This document shows, one piece after another, positions 1-7,306 of a stretch of DNA of 35,238 nucleotides. Under the pieces are notes generated by a model. The model had not been told where the DNA came from. It worked only from the letters and a program-made list of their open reading frames with translations, and ran no database searches. How positions within the stretch are numbered: position 1 is the stretch's first letter; each line of letters begins with the position of its first letter. Origin of the DNA: an uncultured Bacilli bacterium (GTDB taxonomy: Bacteria; Bacillota_I; Bacilli_A; RF39; UBA660); the NCBI GenBank assembly GCA_944363655.1, contig CALVUU010000048.1:1-35238 (forward strand), in the 5' to 3' direction. The position numbers and the translations under genes were made by a program.

Positions 1-9
1 AAAAAATAT

Positions 10-118
10 TGTAACATTTTCCCTTAAAATTGCAAAAAAAAACTGAATAATATCAGTTTCTTAGAATGTAACATTTTTGCTTAAAATTAAATTGTAAAAG
101 TGTAACATTTTCCCTTAA
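10..118 (+). repeat. Three direct repeats, consensus TGTAACATTTTCCCTTAA
   Basis: Copies start at 10, 67 and 101. The first and third are identical over 18 bases, and the middle one differs at about two positions (TTG in place of TCC). All point toward the 163-aa gene and end about 35 bases before its -35 box. They could be operator sites, or the repeated terminal sequences of an IS21-like element (those ends also begin TGT and are repeated inward). No inverted partner is seen downstream of the gene, so neither reading is proven. Confidence 0.75.
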
Positions 119-151
119 TAGTCACAATATAACTGCTAATTTTTTATAAAT

Positions 152-180
152 TTGACAAACTCCTCCATAAATGTTAAAAT
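152..180 (+). promoter_or_regulatory. Sigma-A-type promoter of the 163-aa gene
   Basis: TTGACA at 152-157, a 17-base spacer, and TAAAAT at 175-180. A purine-rich ribosome site (AAAAGGGGGAAA) sits just before the ATG at 205. This is one of the closest matches to consensus in the window, so the orphan gene is probably well expressed. Confidence 0.85.
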
Positions 181-204
181 AGCACACAAAAAAAGGGGGA
201 AATT

Positions 205-696
205 ATGGAAAAGAAACATGAATATTTTTTAGAAGTTCCAGCTCAAAAAGTCAATGGAACTACTTTAGTTGATGCTGATTTTTTAATTCGTCTTATAGAT
301 TTTAGCAAAGAATTAGAAAAAAGTATCACTTCTACATCTTTTAAAGAGGAAGTAAGAAGAATATGGAGCGATTGTCTAGTTCATGGCCCAAGACCTTGGG
401 AAAACAAAGATACCATTATTGGTGAAGCCTTAATGGTCGACTACCCATTTGATAAAAAAAAATTAGCTAGTCATGCTGAAGAAATATATAATCTTATTTC
501 TTTAGTCCATACTGCTACCACTTATGAAGGATTGAAAGTTTTAGATAATGGTGAAAAATGGAGCGAGCTACGCCAACCAGTAAGTTTTCTAATGGCTCTA
601 GGCAATGCTTTAAAACTAATTGACTTCAAAAACGACCGAACAATTTGGAGCGAAGAAGAAAGCAAAAATCCTGAAATTATTTTTACACTAAAATAA
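205..696 (+). CDS. Orphan small cytosolic protein, long paralogue
   Basis: A 163-residue protein with no signal peptide or membrane segment. I do not recognise its family. Residues about 45-163 match the 123-aa protein at 10266-10637 closely. Shared blocks include W-x-DC-x-x-HGPRPWENKD, IGEALMVDYPFD, TYE, LDNGEKWSE and RQPVS-x-L-MAL. The first 40 residues are an extra N-terminal extension absent from the paralogue. The invariant Trp, Cys, His and Arg-Pro-Trp residues suggest a folded domain with a conserved surface, but I assign no function. The gene runs against its neighbours, has its own strong promoter, is preceded by repeats and ends at a hairpin. It is therefore a stand-alone unit, possibly a mobile-element passenger. 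Confidence 0.85.
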   Translation: MEKKHEYFLEVPAQKVNGTTLVDADFLIRLIDFSKELEKSITSTSFKEEVRRIWSDCLVHGPRPWENKDTIIGEALMVDYPFDKKKLASHAEEIYNLISLVHTATTYEGLKVLDNGEKWSELRQPVSFLMALGNALKLIDFKNDRTIWSEEESKNPEIIFTLK

Positions 697-722
697 GCCG
701 CAGAAATGCGACTTGTTTTTTT
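695..722 (+). terminator. Terminator of the 163-aa gene
   Basis: Hairpin AAGCCGCA-GAAA-TGCGACTT with one mismatch, followed by seven Ts. It begins at the stop codon. Confidence 0.75.
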
Positions 723-738
723 ATGTTGATAACTCGCG

Positions 739-772
739 GCCTCCGGGCGGATTAAGAGCCGCCGGCGGAGGC
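739..772. other. GC-rich hairpin just past the adhesin 3' end
   Basis: GCCTCCG (739-745) and GGCGG (746-750) pair with CCGCC (759-763) and CGGAGGC (766-772). This leaves an 8-base loop and a 2-base bulge: a 12-bp stem that is about 80% GC in a genome near 28%. There is no T run on either side, so it is not an ordinary terminator. It lies about 10 bases after the adhesin stop codon. Some DGRs carry such a GC-rich hairpin or cruciform downstream of the variable repeat. An unrelated repetitive palindrome is the alternative. Confidence 0.7.
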
Positions 773-782
773 TTAAAGGTCA

Positions 783-2695
783 TCACACTGCAAGGCGATA
801 TGGATCGCTTGAAGTTCCTGTTCCTCCTTCTAATTGGACATTAGATTCTAGATAAAAGACCGGTCTAGCGGCATACCCGCTGAAAGCGTCGCCGTTGCTC
901 AAGGAGCCGCGGTAGTACACAATAAACACGGAGAAACTGGCCGACGAATACGGAGAAATTGTCCATTCATAAAGCCCCATATACAGCCAATTATTTGCTG
1001 TTATTGTTGAATTGTCATAATCATATAAATCATTTGTCCACGCATCGGGACTTGCGGCATAGCCATAATCGCTTGGATACATTAAGCCTATTTCATCTCT
1101 ATATGTAGTTGGGTTACTACCATATCCCGCATTATTTCTTTCTCCATCATAAAATGCTTTGGCTGTATTATCCCTTGAAGTCATTCCTCCCAGATGCCAT
1201 GTTGTTTCTGCTATTAAGTTTTGCCATGTTGGACCTAAATAATTCCAATAATTGGTAGATTTATTGTATTAAATTCACTTGTTGTCCAGTTATTTGATCC
1301 ATACGTACTTACACTTGTATCATAATTCCATCTATATCCTGCTATTGTACTTGTATCCATACTTCCTTTATAATTTGAAGTTGATTGATTATATGTTCCA
1401 TAATAATCTCCGTTTGTTCCCAACATTTCACTTGTTGCATAATCATATTTTATTAATTTTACTTGTCCATCAAATACACCGATGATTCTATATAAATCAT
1501 CATTTGAGCATGTTTCTTCATCTGAGCCAAAACATACATAATTATTTGGATTTGCTCCCAAATATCGGTATGAATAATCTTCTGCATCGAGTACAGCGAG
1601 TTCCATTGTTCCGCTACCAACATTAATCATTATAACTGAGGAATCTCCCATAACTGCTGCATAGCCATTACACGATTCTTGGGATACTGCTGTTTCATTA
1701 TCATTATATACAGGAATACCACTAGTTGTTTCACATACACTATTAACACTATCCCATGTTACTTCTTCAACTTGTCCTAATTCTACACCTTCAGTAGTTA
1801 ATGTAGCATCTATATACATTCCCATGCCATAATAAACATTTTGACAATCTTCTGCATTTGTTGACGGAGCGCCATCAGGAAAACTTAACACTTGATTACC
1901 TTCAAACATGCAATATTCATTTTCACTAGTATATGTGCCATTATGATAATATAACCCATTTGATTCCGGATTTTCTTCATTATATAACCTTGCTATATCG
2001 CATGCCATTGTGCCTGGTTCACATATTTCATGATAATTTTTTTCATCTTTACTTAATATTATCTCGGCATCAAGTGTACTTCCACCATTTTCTGATTGAT
2101 TAGTTGTTAAATTTATAAATGTTACTGTAAATATCCAGTTTTGTTCCGTTGCATCCGTACTTGAATTAGATGTTATTTCATAATTGCTTGCTATATTAAT
2201 TAAACCACTTTTAGTCGTTATATCAAAACCACTTACTTCACTTCCATCAGCATTTTGAGCCGTTACATAACTAAGCCCACTTACTTCTGTAACTGGTTGA
2301 CCTGTTGGATCTGTTATAGTAAGTACTATCTCTGGTTTATAATCTTCTGTTGTATAAGTATAATTATTAGATCTTATATTAAAATATACATAGTAATTAA
2401 ACGTTGCTATATCATTAGTTGAATTAGCAAGTAATGTCGCTGTACCTGTTGCTGTATCAGAAAGTCCTCCACCACCTTCAACTACATTAAACTGAGTTGG
2501 ATTTAAATTTATATCTTTATCTACACTAAACTGCAAGTTATCTGTTGTATCAGCAGTAATATTTGCATTACCTATTGCTCCATCTGATATTTGTCCAACT
2601 ACATAAGCAAGAGTTATTCCAATAAATACTACTAAAACACTAATAATTATAATTAATCTTTTTTTCTTATCATTTAATTCTTTAAACTTTAACAT
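783..2695 (-). pseudogene. Secreted adhesin-like protein with lectin-fold C-terminus, frameshifted
   Basis: Start is ATG at 2695, because GGAGG lies 8 bases upstream; a TTG further out lacks this. Residues about 10-32 are a membrane or SipW-type signal segment. Residues about 40-225 form the beta-rich domain shared with the proteins at 10707-13463 and 29786-30424 (motifs YTTED, VTDPTGQP, GFDIT). A Cys-rich linker follows, then a C-terminal domain with LYRIIGVF, a variable-looking segment, RPVFYL and GTGTSSDPYRL, resembling DUF6273/DUF1566 lectin-like folds. The reading frame breaks at about 1255-1258 and stops at 1235. One base restores a continuous match (TNYWNYLGPTWQ, TTWHLGG) into the 783-1184 segment; full length would be about 640 aa. 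The break could be decay, phase variation or an assembly error. Confidence 0.85.
786..965 (-). other. Candidate DGR-type variable region in the adhesin 3' end
   Basis: Codons from EWTISP to RPVFYL are unlike the rest of the gene. Across 870-941, by hand count, 15 of 24 codons end in C, GC is about 57%, and the coding strand has only 10 adenines in 72 bases. This genome normally prefers A or T at codon third positions. DGRs diversify by mutating template adenines, typically turning AAC codons into NNC, near the 3' end of lectin-fold genes. The equivalent segment of the 918-aa paralogue is AT-rich and ordinary. Neither a template repeat nor a reverse transcriptase is in the window, so foreign recombination remains possible. 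Confidence 0.5.
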
Positions 2696-2725
2696 AAAAT
2701 AAACCTCCAACTAAAGTATAACATG

Positions 2726-2735
2726 TTGCATTTAC
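2726..2735 (+). repeat. Target-site duplication, left copy (TTGCATTTAC)
   Basis: Identical to 7326-7335. It directly abuts the left inverted repeat at 2736. A 10-bp duplication is within the range known for IS4-family groups such as IS231. Confidence 0.9.
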
Positions 2736-2754
2736 CTTCGATTCGTAAAGTAAA
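2736..2754 (+). repeat. Left terminal inverted repeat of the IS4 transposon
   Basis: CTTCGATTCGTAAAGTAAA, the exact reverse complement of 7307-7325. Beyond base 19 the two ends diverge. Confidence 0.92.
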
Positions 2755-2771
2755 ATTTTTTTATTAAAAAG

Positions 2772-2790
2772 CGAGAGCATAAAACTCTCG
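2772..2790 (-). terminator. Terminator of the XRE gene at the transposon left end
   Basis: CGAGAG, a 7-base loop, CTCTCG, followed on the minus strand by a T run. It separates transposon transcription from the adhesin outside. Confidence 0.75.
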
Positions 2791-2793
2791 TTA

Positions 2794-3201
2794 TTATTTT
2801 TTAAATCTTTGTATCAATCCATATATAATTTCCTTTTCAGATTGACTTAAATTACTAATGTCTACCATTTCTCTATTATCCAACCCTAACAAATAGTCAG
2901 TTGAAACCTTATACAACTTTGCTAATCTAATAAGGTATTGAGTTGAAGGAAAAGAATCACTCATTTCCCAACTATTTATAGCAGAGCGAGTTAATCCAAC
3001 TAATTCTGCTAATTCTGCTTGAGTAAAATTATTATCTTTTCTAATATCTCTTAATCTTTCACCAATGTTAACATCAGTATAAAAAATATTAGTTTTTTGG
3101 TTTTTACCACCACTAATTAAAATATCTCCTCGTGTTAATTGCTCCTTTCTAGCTCTCAATATTTTGGCCTTATTAATTTTTTCGTCCTTATCAATTTCCA
3201 T
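2794..3201 (-). CDS. XRE-family transcriptional regulator (transposon cargo)
   Basis: A 135-residue protein. Start is the ATG at 3201 because GGGAGG sits 6 bases before it; an upstream TTG extension at 3222 would leave this site inside the gene. Residues about 1-44 are a basic, charged extension. Residues about 45-105 form a Cro/CI-type helix-turn-helix (IGERLRDIRKDNNFTQAELA, then SAINSWE) ending STDYLLGL, the usual C-terminal edge of this fold. The tail is short with no metabolite domain. It is divergent from the transposase across overlapping promoters, so control of transposition is likely; this is inference from layout. Confidence 0.88.
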   Translation of the reverse strand: MEIDKDEKINKAKILRARKEQLTRGDILISGGKNQKTNIFYTDVNIGERLRDIRKDNNFTQAELAELVGLTRSAINSWEMSDSFPSTQYLIRLAKLYKVSTDYLLGLDNREMVDISNLSQSEKEIIYGLIQRFKK

Positions 3202-3217
3202 TTTTGCCTCCCGTTCT

Positions 3218-3282
3218 GTCAAAAATGACGATTTATCTTGACATTACAATTATATTATAGTATAATCTCCATGAAATTTCAA
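3218..3282. promoter_or_regulatory. Overlapping divergent promoters of transposase and XRE gene, with palindrome
   Basis: Rightward (transposase): TTGACA 3238-3243, 17 bases, TATAAT 3261-3266. Leftward (XRE): TTGAAA at 3282-3277, 17 bases, TATAAT at 3259-3254. The two promoters interleave, so both cannot be occupied by RNA polymerase at once. GTCAAAAATGAC (3218-3229) is a palindrome in the XRE leader and a candidate operator. A regulator bound here could switch both genes. Confidence 0.8.
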
Positions 3283-3299
3283 TAAAAAGAGGGTTTGGT

Positions 3300-4697
3300 A
3301 TGATAAAAACATGTAAAGTAAATCAAGAAAATGTCATTAGACAAATAACAAATGGGGTTTTTGATAAGGTCGCAATAAGTGAATCTAATCTAGCAGATGA
3401 TATTATAATATCTATGTATGACCAAGGCATATTATCTTGTATTTCCGATTCTTTAAAAGATAAACGAAAGGCAAATTCATTTGTTCCATACGAATTAATT
3501 TTTGCACTTGCAATAGCCTCAAAAATGAAGGTTCGGACAAGTATAACTGACATTCCTTTTGCTATAACAGACCATAGAGCTCTTGCAAGATTGGGTTATA
3601 ATATAGTCGACTCTAATGGAAGTTTAAAAAAAGGAATTATGGAAGAAGGCTGCGTTAGAGCATTATTAAGAAAATATAACTCTGAAGAATTTTTTTCAGC
3701 GTACAATAATACTGTGCAAAACTTTATTATGCCTAAAATTAATGCTAACCCCACAATTCACATTCTTGACTGTACTGATTTGGAAGTTAACTTCAATAAT
3801 TATAATTATGAAGGTTCAGAAATAGCTAAAAATAAAAATGGTGATAACGCTAGAGGATATAAACTAGGAACAATTAGAGGAATTTATAAAGATACTGGTA
3901 TTATTGAAGAAATATGTTTTGGAAGTCTTAAAACTCACGATTTTACTTTAACCAAAGATATGGTTATGAATTCCAAAGTGTTTAAAAGAGGTGATTGTCT
4001 AATCAATGACAGAGGCTTTTTAGACCGTGGAATTATAAATTATTTGAAAAGCGAAAAAGGCGTAGATACATATGTTCCTCTCAAAATCAATATGGAAGCT
4101 TACAATATGGCCGTTAATATTGCACAGGCCAACAATGAATGGGAAAATCATCCATCACGAGATAATCAAAAAATTACTCTTGTAACAGATTTAGGAGTAT
4201 ATTGGGATGGAAAAGAACCTCAAAAAAACGTAGATATAAATGCGGCTGTTGTTTGGGATACGACTAGTGATAATTATTTTGTTTTTGCCACAACTGATAC
4301 AAGTAAAAATGCTAAACAAATCGTTAAAACTTATGAATTGCGGCCAGAAATAGAAGAAGATTATAGACAATTAAAAGATTTTTGGTTGCTTGAAGACTTT
4401 AAGAGTACAAAACTTAATATGATTGCATTTCACATTGTGACTATTCTTTTTGGATATCTATTTTTTCAAATATTTACTACTTTGCCTGATGGTGAAGAAT
4501 ATTCTCACAAATGTTTACCAGTTATTCTTAAGAACTATTATGTTAAAACATTTCCATATTTAATCTTTTATGTTGGAGATGAATTTGGAATTTTATCAAT
4601 TATTGAATTTGCAAAACTATATGCATCCTGTGAGCATCGAGTCCAGAAAAAACTTGAGGATATTTTTGGATTAGTACAAGAAAAAAGGAAACATTAA
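3300..4697 (+). CDS. IS4-family DDE transposase
   Basis: 465 residues, close to IS231-type transposases (about 478). The catalytic first Asp lies in LDCTDLE (about 158), the second in INDRGF (about 236). The third acidic residue lies in the IS4 signature Y-(2)-R-(3)-E-(6)-K, read as Y344, R347, E351 and K358 (YELRPEIEEDYRQLK). All three DDE residues and the signature are intact, so the enzyme should be active. It has GAGGG 6 bases before the ATG and its own strong promoter. It probably cuts the 19-bp ends at 2736 and 7325. The subgroup cannot be fixed from sequence alone, but the 10-bp duplication fits IS231 or ISH8-like groups. Confidence 0.95.
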   Translation: MIKTCKVNQENVIRQITNGVFDKVAISESNLADDIIISMYDQGILSCISDSLKDKRKANSFVPYELIFALAIASKMKVRTSITDIPFAITDHRALARLGYNIVDSNGSLKKGIMEEGCVRALLRKYNSEEFFSAYNNTVQNFIMPKINANPTIHILDCTDLEVNFNNYNYEGSEIAKNKNGDNARGYKLGTIRGIYKDTGIIEEICFGSLKTHDFTLTKDMVMNSKVFKRGDCLINDRGFLDRGIINYLKSEKGVDTYVPLKINMEAYNMAVNIAQANNEWENHPSRDNQKITLVTDLGVYWDGKEPQKNVDINAAVVWDTTSDNYFVFATTDTSKNAKQIVKTYELRPEIEEDYRQLKDFWLLEDFKSTKLNMIAFHIVTILFGYLFFQIFTTLPDGEEYSHKCLPVILKNYYVKTFPYLIFYVGDEFGILSIIEFAKLYASCEHRVQKKLEDIFGLVQEKRKH

Positions 4698-4717
4698 GCA
4701 TATTCCCTTTATAAACA

Positions 4718-5030
4718 CTATCTAAATTCGCAAACACAACGGTCTTCTAATATGCTCCAACTACATTTATAAAATGCGTTTGATTCGCTACGACATGCTT
4801 CATATTTTAGATCCACATCATCGGAAGTATCAGAAATGTCAATGTTATCTATAACAAAGATTGTTAGACTCAACAAAAGCCATGCGCCTAAACTTCCAAC
4901 TATTTACTTTTAAAACATCAATAATAATGGGCATTACTTTATTATTCCTTTCTTTAGTGGAGCAGTAAGGGCATTTTTTAACATTATCATTTATTTTTTT
5001 ACCGCATTTTTTACATTTAGTTAAAGACAT
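4718..5030 (-). pseudogene. Zinc-ribbon membrane protein, frameshifted
   Basis: Start ATG at 5030 follows AAAGGTG. The frame opens with a zinc ribbon (CKKCGKK, then CPYC), as in its two upstream neighbours. It then shifts near 4902-4908 and stops at 4845. In the next frame, sequence from about 4905 to a stop at 4718 encodes a hydrophobic helix (VGSLGAWLLLSLTIFVI) followed by an acidic, Cys-containing outer domain. The whole would be a ribbon, one membrane helix and about 45 extracellular residues. One extra base in an A-rich run accounts for the break. Decay or sequence error are both possible. Confidence 0.75.
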
Positions 5031-5042
5031 TTTATTCACCTT

Positions 5043-5375
5043 TTAATTTCTTGGAAAATTATTTCTAATATCATGTAATATTTGTATAATTTCCGCTAAA
5101 GCAAAGAAAAATACAGCAGATACACCACAACTTAACCAACTAATAAGCATAGCAACATAATTAAAGTCGTTTCCACCATACTCATAAATGTTTTGACCTA
5201 AAATAATTCCTCCAACAAATCCAACAACTAGAATACTCCATCCTAAGATTTTTAACGTATTTGCAACTAGGTTTTTATCACCGCTTACTTCCGTTTCAGC
5301 GCAAAACGGGCACCCTTTTTCTGGATTGATCAAATAATACATTCTCCCACATTTTTCACATCTTATTTTTGACAT
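5043..5375 (-). CDS. Zinc-ribbon protein with two membrane helices
   Basis: 110 residues. AAAGGAG lies 7 bases before the ATG. Residues 5-25 are a zinc ribbon with CEKC and CPFC pairs. Two hydrophobic helices follow, at about 43-62 and 72-98, and a short charged tail. It is the middle gene of three in tandem that each begin with a ribbon, 12 bases from the next. Ribbon-plus-helix proteins are often small membrane sensors or scaffolds, but nothing here identifies a ligand. Function unknown. Confidence 0.85.
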   Translation of the reverse strand: MSKIRCEKCGRMYYLINPEKGCPFCAETEVSGDKNLVANTLKILGWSILVVGFVGGIILGQNIYEYGGNDFNYVAMLISWLSCGVSAVFFFALAEIIQILHDIRNNFPRN

Positions 5376-5406
5376 ATCTATACTCCTTTCATTTTTTGTT
5401 ATCTAA

Positions 5407-5976
5407 TTAATTATTTATTGCTGACATAACTCGCTCAACGGATATTTTTGCATTGTCATCTTGTAGTAACGATGGATAGTCTTCTTGAATTATTTGTGCA
5501 GATATTTGTTCTATATAATCATCACTATCCCAATCATCTGAACTTCCGCCATAAATGACTTCTCCACTTTGAATCCCGTATAAAATTACGTTTCTTGTGC
5601 TTCCACCAAAACTATTTTCTCCTGTAACATCAAAGTATATTGCCATATCACCATCATTTACGGCACTCATATCTCTCCATCGTATATCAAATACTTGTAA
5701 TGAGTTGGGGTTTTTCAATTTATATTTGTAATCATTTAAGCATTTAACCGCCATTTGCTCTTCATAAGTCAAAATAATTTCTTCTTTTTCAATATTATTG
5801 TTATTGTCTATAAAAATAAATGCTATACTACCTGCAATAACTACAAGTAACAATATAATTGAAATAACTACTATAATAAATTTCTTGCTTCCTTTTTCTT
5901 TAAAGCCACAATAAGGACATTTCTTAGCAGTATCGCTTATTTCTTTCCCACATTCTTTACATTTGATTAAAGCCAC
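5407..5976 (-). CDS. Zinc-ribbon, single-helix membrane protein with outer domain
   Basis: 189 residues starting at a GTG with AAAGGAG 7 bases upstream. Residues 5-25 are a zinc ribbon (CKECGKE, CPYCGFKE). Residues 33-55 are one membrane helix, followed by a short Asn-rich linker. Residues about 70-189 are an extracellular domain with KYKLKNPNSLQVFDIRW, GENSFGG and VILYG, a beta-rich pattern common in ribbon-anchored lipoprotein-like domains of Bacillota. It is first in the three-gene operon, with TATAAT-like sequence at about 6000-6005. Cargo of the IS4 transposon; role unknown. Confidence 0.87.
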   Translation of the reverse strand: MALIKCKECGKEISDTAKKCPYCGFKEKGSKKFIIVVISIILLLVVIAGSIAFIFIDNNNNIEKEEIILTYEEQMAVKCLNDYKYKLKNPNSLQVFDIRWRDMSAVNDGDMAIYFDVTGENSFGGSTRNVILYGIQSGEVIYGGSSDDWDSDDYIEQISAQIIQEDYPSLLQDDNAKISVERVMSAINN

Positions 5977-6073
5977 GTTTACACTCCTTTCTATTTATAA
6001 TTATACCACAAATTCGAACCATCAGCGCATATAATTCTAACCAATAGTTTGAAATAATATTGTCAGGTGGATT

Positions 6074-6328
6074 ATGAATAAGAAAAAAATTAATTTCCAC
6101 GATGATTACTACTATTATGATATTGTTAGAAAAAATATTAGGAAATATAGAAAATTGGCTAATCTAACGCAACAAGAATTAGCTGATGAAATTGATGTTT
6201 CGATGCATTATATTTCCCAAATTGAAAGTGCCAAACCTAACAAATATTTTACATTAGTAATCATAGGTAGAATCGCTGATGCTTTAAATATTGATATAAA
6301 GCAATTATTTGATACTATCGAAGAATAA
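6074..6328 (+). CDS. Small XRE-family regulator (transposon cargo)
   Basis: 84 residues, almost all one helix-turn-helix: NIRKYRKLANLTQQELADEI, then SMHYISQIES, ending IKQLFD. AGGTGG precedes the ATG. It is divergent from the zinc-ribbon operon and closely related to the third XRE at 7011-7253: shared Tyr-rich N-terminus, NI-x-KYR, QELAD, and the QLFD end. It probably controls the adjacent ribbon operon, itself, or both (inference). Confidence 0.9.
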   Translation: MNKKKINFHDDYYYYDIVRKNIRKYRKLANLTQQELADEIDVSMHYISQIESAKPNKYFTLVIIGRIADALNIDIKQLFDTIEE

Positions 6329-6357
6329 CATAACTAACTATTTTATGTTATTTTTTT
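6329..6357 (+). terminator. Terminator between convergent XRE and membrane genes
   Basis: AACATAA, a 9-base loop, TTATGTT, then a T run. It overlaps the stop region of the minus-strand membrane gene. Confidence 0.7.
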
Positions 6358-6909
6358 ATTACTATTAAATCTAATAAACAACCGATAAATATTATCTACA
6401 TTTTCTTTAGGCTCATTTTTACTAAAATTAATTGATATGGGTGAGTAAGGATAGTTCCTGACATAAATTTTCAAACACATACAGTCGTTTTTAATTAACT
6501 CACAGTCTATTATATTTTTAGTTTTAAACTTTCTTACATCCGGAAATTCTATTCTTTCAGTCGAAGTAAAATACGTTTGATAAATAAGTACATTATCTTG
6601 CTTTTCATCAATAATAACATTGCCTAAAGACACTAATAAATTTTTATATTTGAAAACTTGCCCAAACGGATAACTAATATACTTACTTTTAATACAACTT
6701 GCCATTTGGTCTTTGATATATTCTAAAAATAAAAGTAACTCTCTATCAGACGGTTTGACTTTAGCATCTTGCATCAAATACATAACCAAGCAAATATAAC
6801 ATATAACTGCAAAAGTTAGTATTCTAAAATCGCTAATACCAACATATACACAATAAAAAAGCCAAAAGAATAATCCAACAACAAACAATACTATCAAAAC
6901 ACGCCTCAC
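6343..6909 (-). CDS. Two-helix membrane protein with cytosolic domain, unknown function
   Basis: 188 residues from a GTG with GGGAGGTG upstream. Two hydrophobic helices at about 3-25 and 30-47 give a hairpin anchor. The remaining 140 residues are soluble and mixed alpha/beta, with alternating hydrophobic strands, resembling a PH-like or YcxB-like accessory domain. I cannot place it in a family with confidence. It lies between the two related small XRE genes in the transposon and diverges from the second, which suggests one of them represses it. Confidence 0.8.
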   Translation of the reverse strand: MRRVLIVLFVVGLFFWLFYCVYVGISDFRILTFAVICYICLVMYLMQDAKVKPSDRELLLFLEYIKDQMASCIKSKYISYPFGQVFKYKNLLVSLGNVIIDEKQDNVLIYQTYFTSTERIEFPDVRKFKTKNIIDCELIKNDCMCLKIYVRNYPYSPISINFSKNEPKENVDNIYRLFIRFNSNKKIT

Positions 6910-6932
6910 ACTTCACCTCCCTCTTTTGTATC

Positions 6933-6961
6933 ATTATACCTCAATGTTGATAGTCTGGCAA
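6933..6961 (-). promoter_or_regulatory. Promoter of the transposon membrane-protein gene
   Basis: On the minus strand TTGCCA (6961-6956), a 17-base spacer, and TATAAT (6938-6933). It sits in the short gap before the divergent XRE gene. Confidence 0.75.
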
Positions 6962-7010
6962 CATACATATAGTTATAAAAATGGGAAAATATATGTATAA
7001 GGTGAATGTT

Positions 7011-7253
7011 ATGAAAGTTGATAAAAATAGTGATGATTATTGTTATTATCAAGCAAGAATAAATATTAAGAAATATCGCCAAAAGGCAGGTATTACTGCT
7101 CAAGAATTGGCTGATAGAGCAGATTTTTCTCATCAATTTATTAGAAGTTTAGAAGCTTTAAAGGTTACTAAACGCCCTAGGCTTGATAGCCTTGCTAGAA
7201 TTGCTAAAGCATTAGGCATTGAATTAAGACAACTATTTGATGATGTTGATTAA
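7011..7253 (+). CDS. Small XRE-family regulator, paralogue of the one at 6074
   Basis: 80 residues from the ATG at 7011, chosen because AAGGTG sits 6 bases before it. Earlier in-frame ATGs at 6981 and 6993 lack such a site. The helix-turn-helix runs through NIKKYRQKAGITAQELADRA and SHQFIRSLE, ending LRQLFDDVD. It resembles the 84-aa regulator 0.7 kb upstream over its full length, so the two probably arose by duplication inside the element. Likely target: the divergent promoter at 6933-6961. Confidence 0.88.
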   Translation: MKVDKNSDDYCYYQARINIKKYRQKAGITAQELADRADFSHQFIRSLEALKVTKRPRLDSLARIAKALGIELRQLFDDVD

Positions 7254-7257
7254 AACA

Positions 7258-7295
7258 AAAAAAGAAGTCAAATTTTAGAAAATTGGCTTCTTTTA
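7258..7295 (+). terminator. Terminator of the third XRE gene
   Basis: AAAAGAAGTCAA pairs with TTGGCTTCTTTT (one G-U) around a short loop. It ends 12 bases before the transposon right end. Confidence 0.75.
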
Positions 7296-7306
7296 ACTAA
7301 TAATAG

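Noticed and set aside
10..118. CRISPR array from the three 18-base repeats
   Set aside because: Copies are too few, too short and unevenly spaced (57 and 34 bases), with no cas gene nearby.
1279..1485. Plus-strand frame of 68 codons within the adhesin
   Set aside because: Low-complexity Leu/Tyr/His translation antisense to a clear gene; no ribosome site.
6906..7136. Minus-strand frame of 76 codons over the third XRE gene
   Set aside because: It overlaps the real regulator and its promoter; the translation is low complexity.
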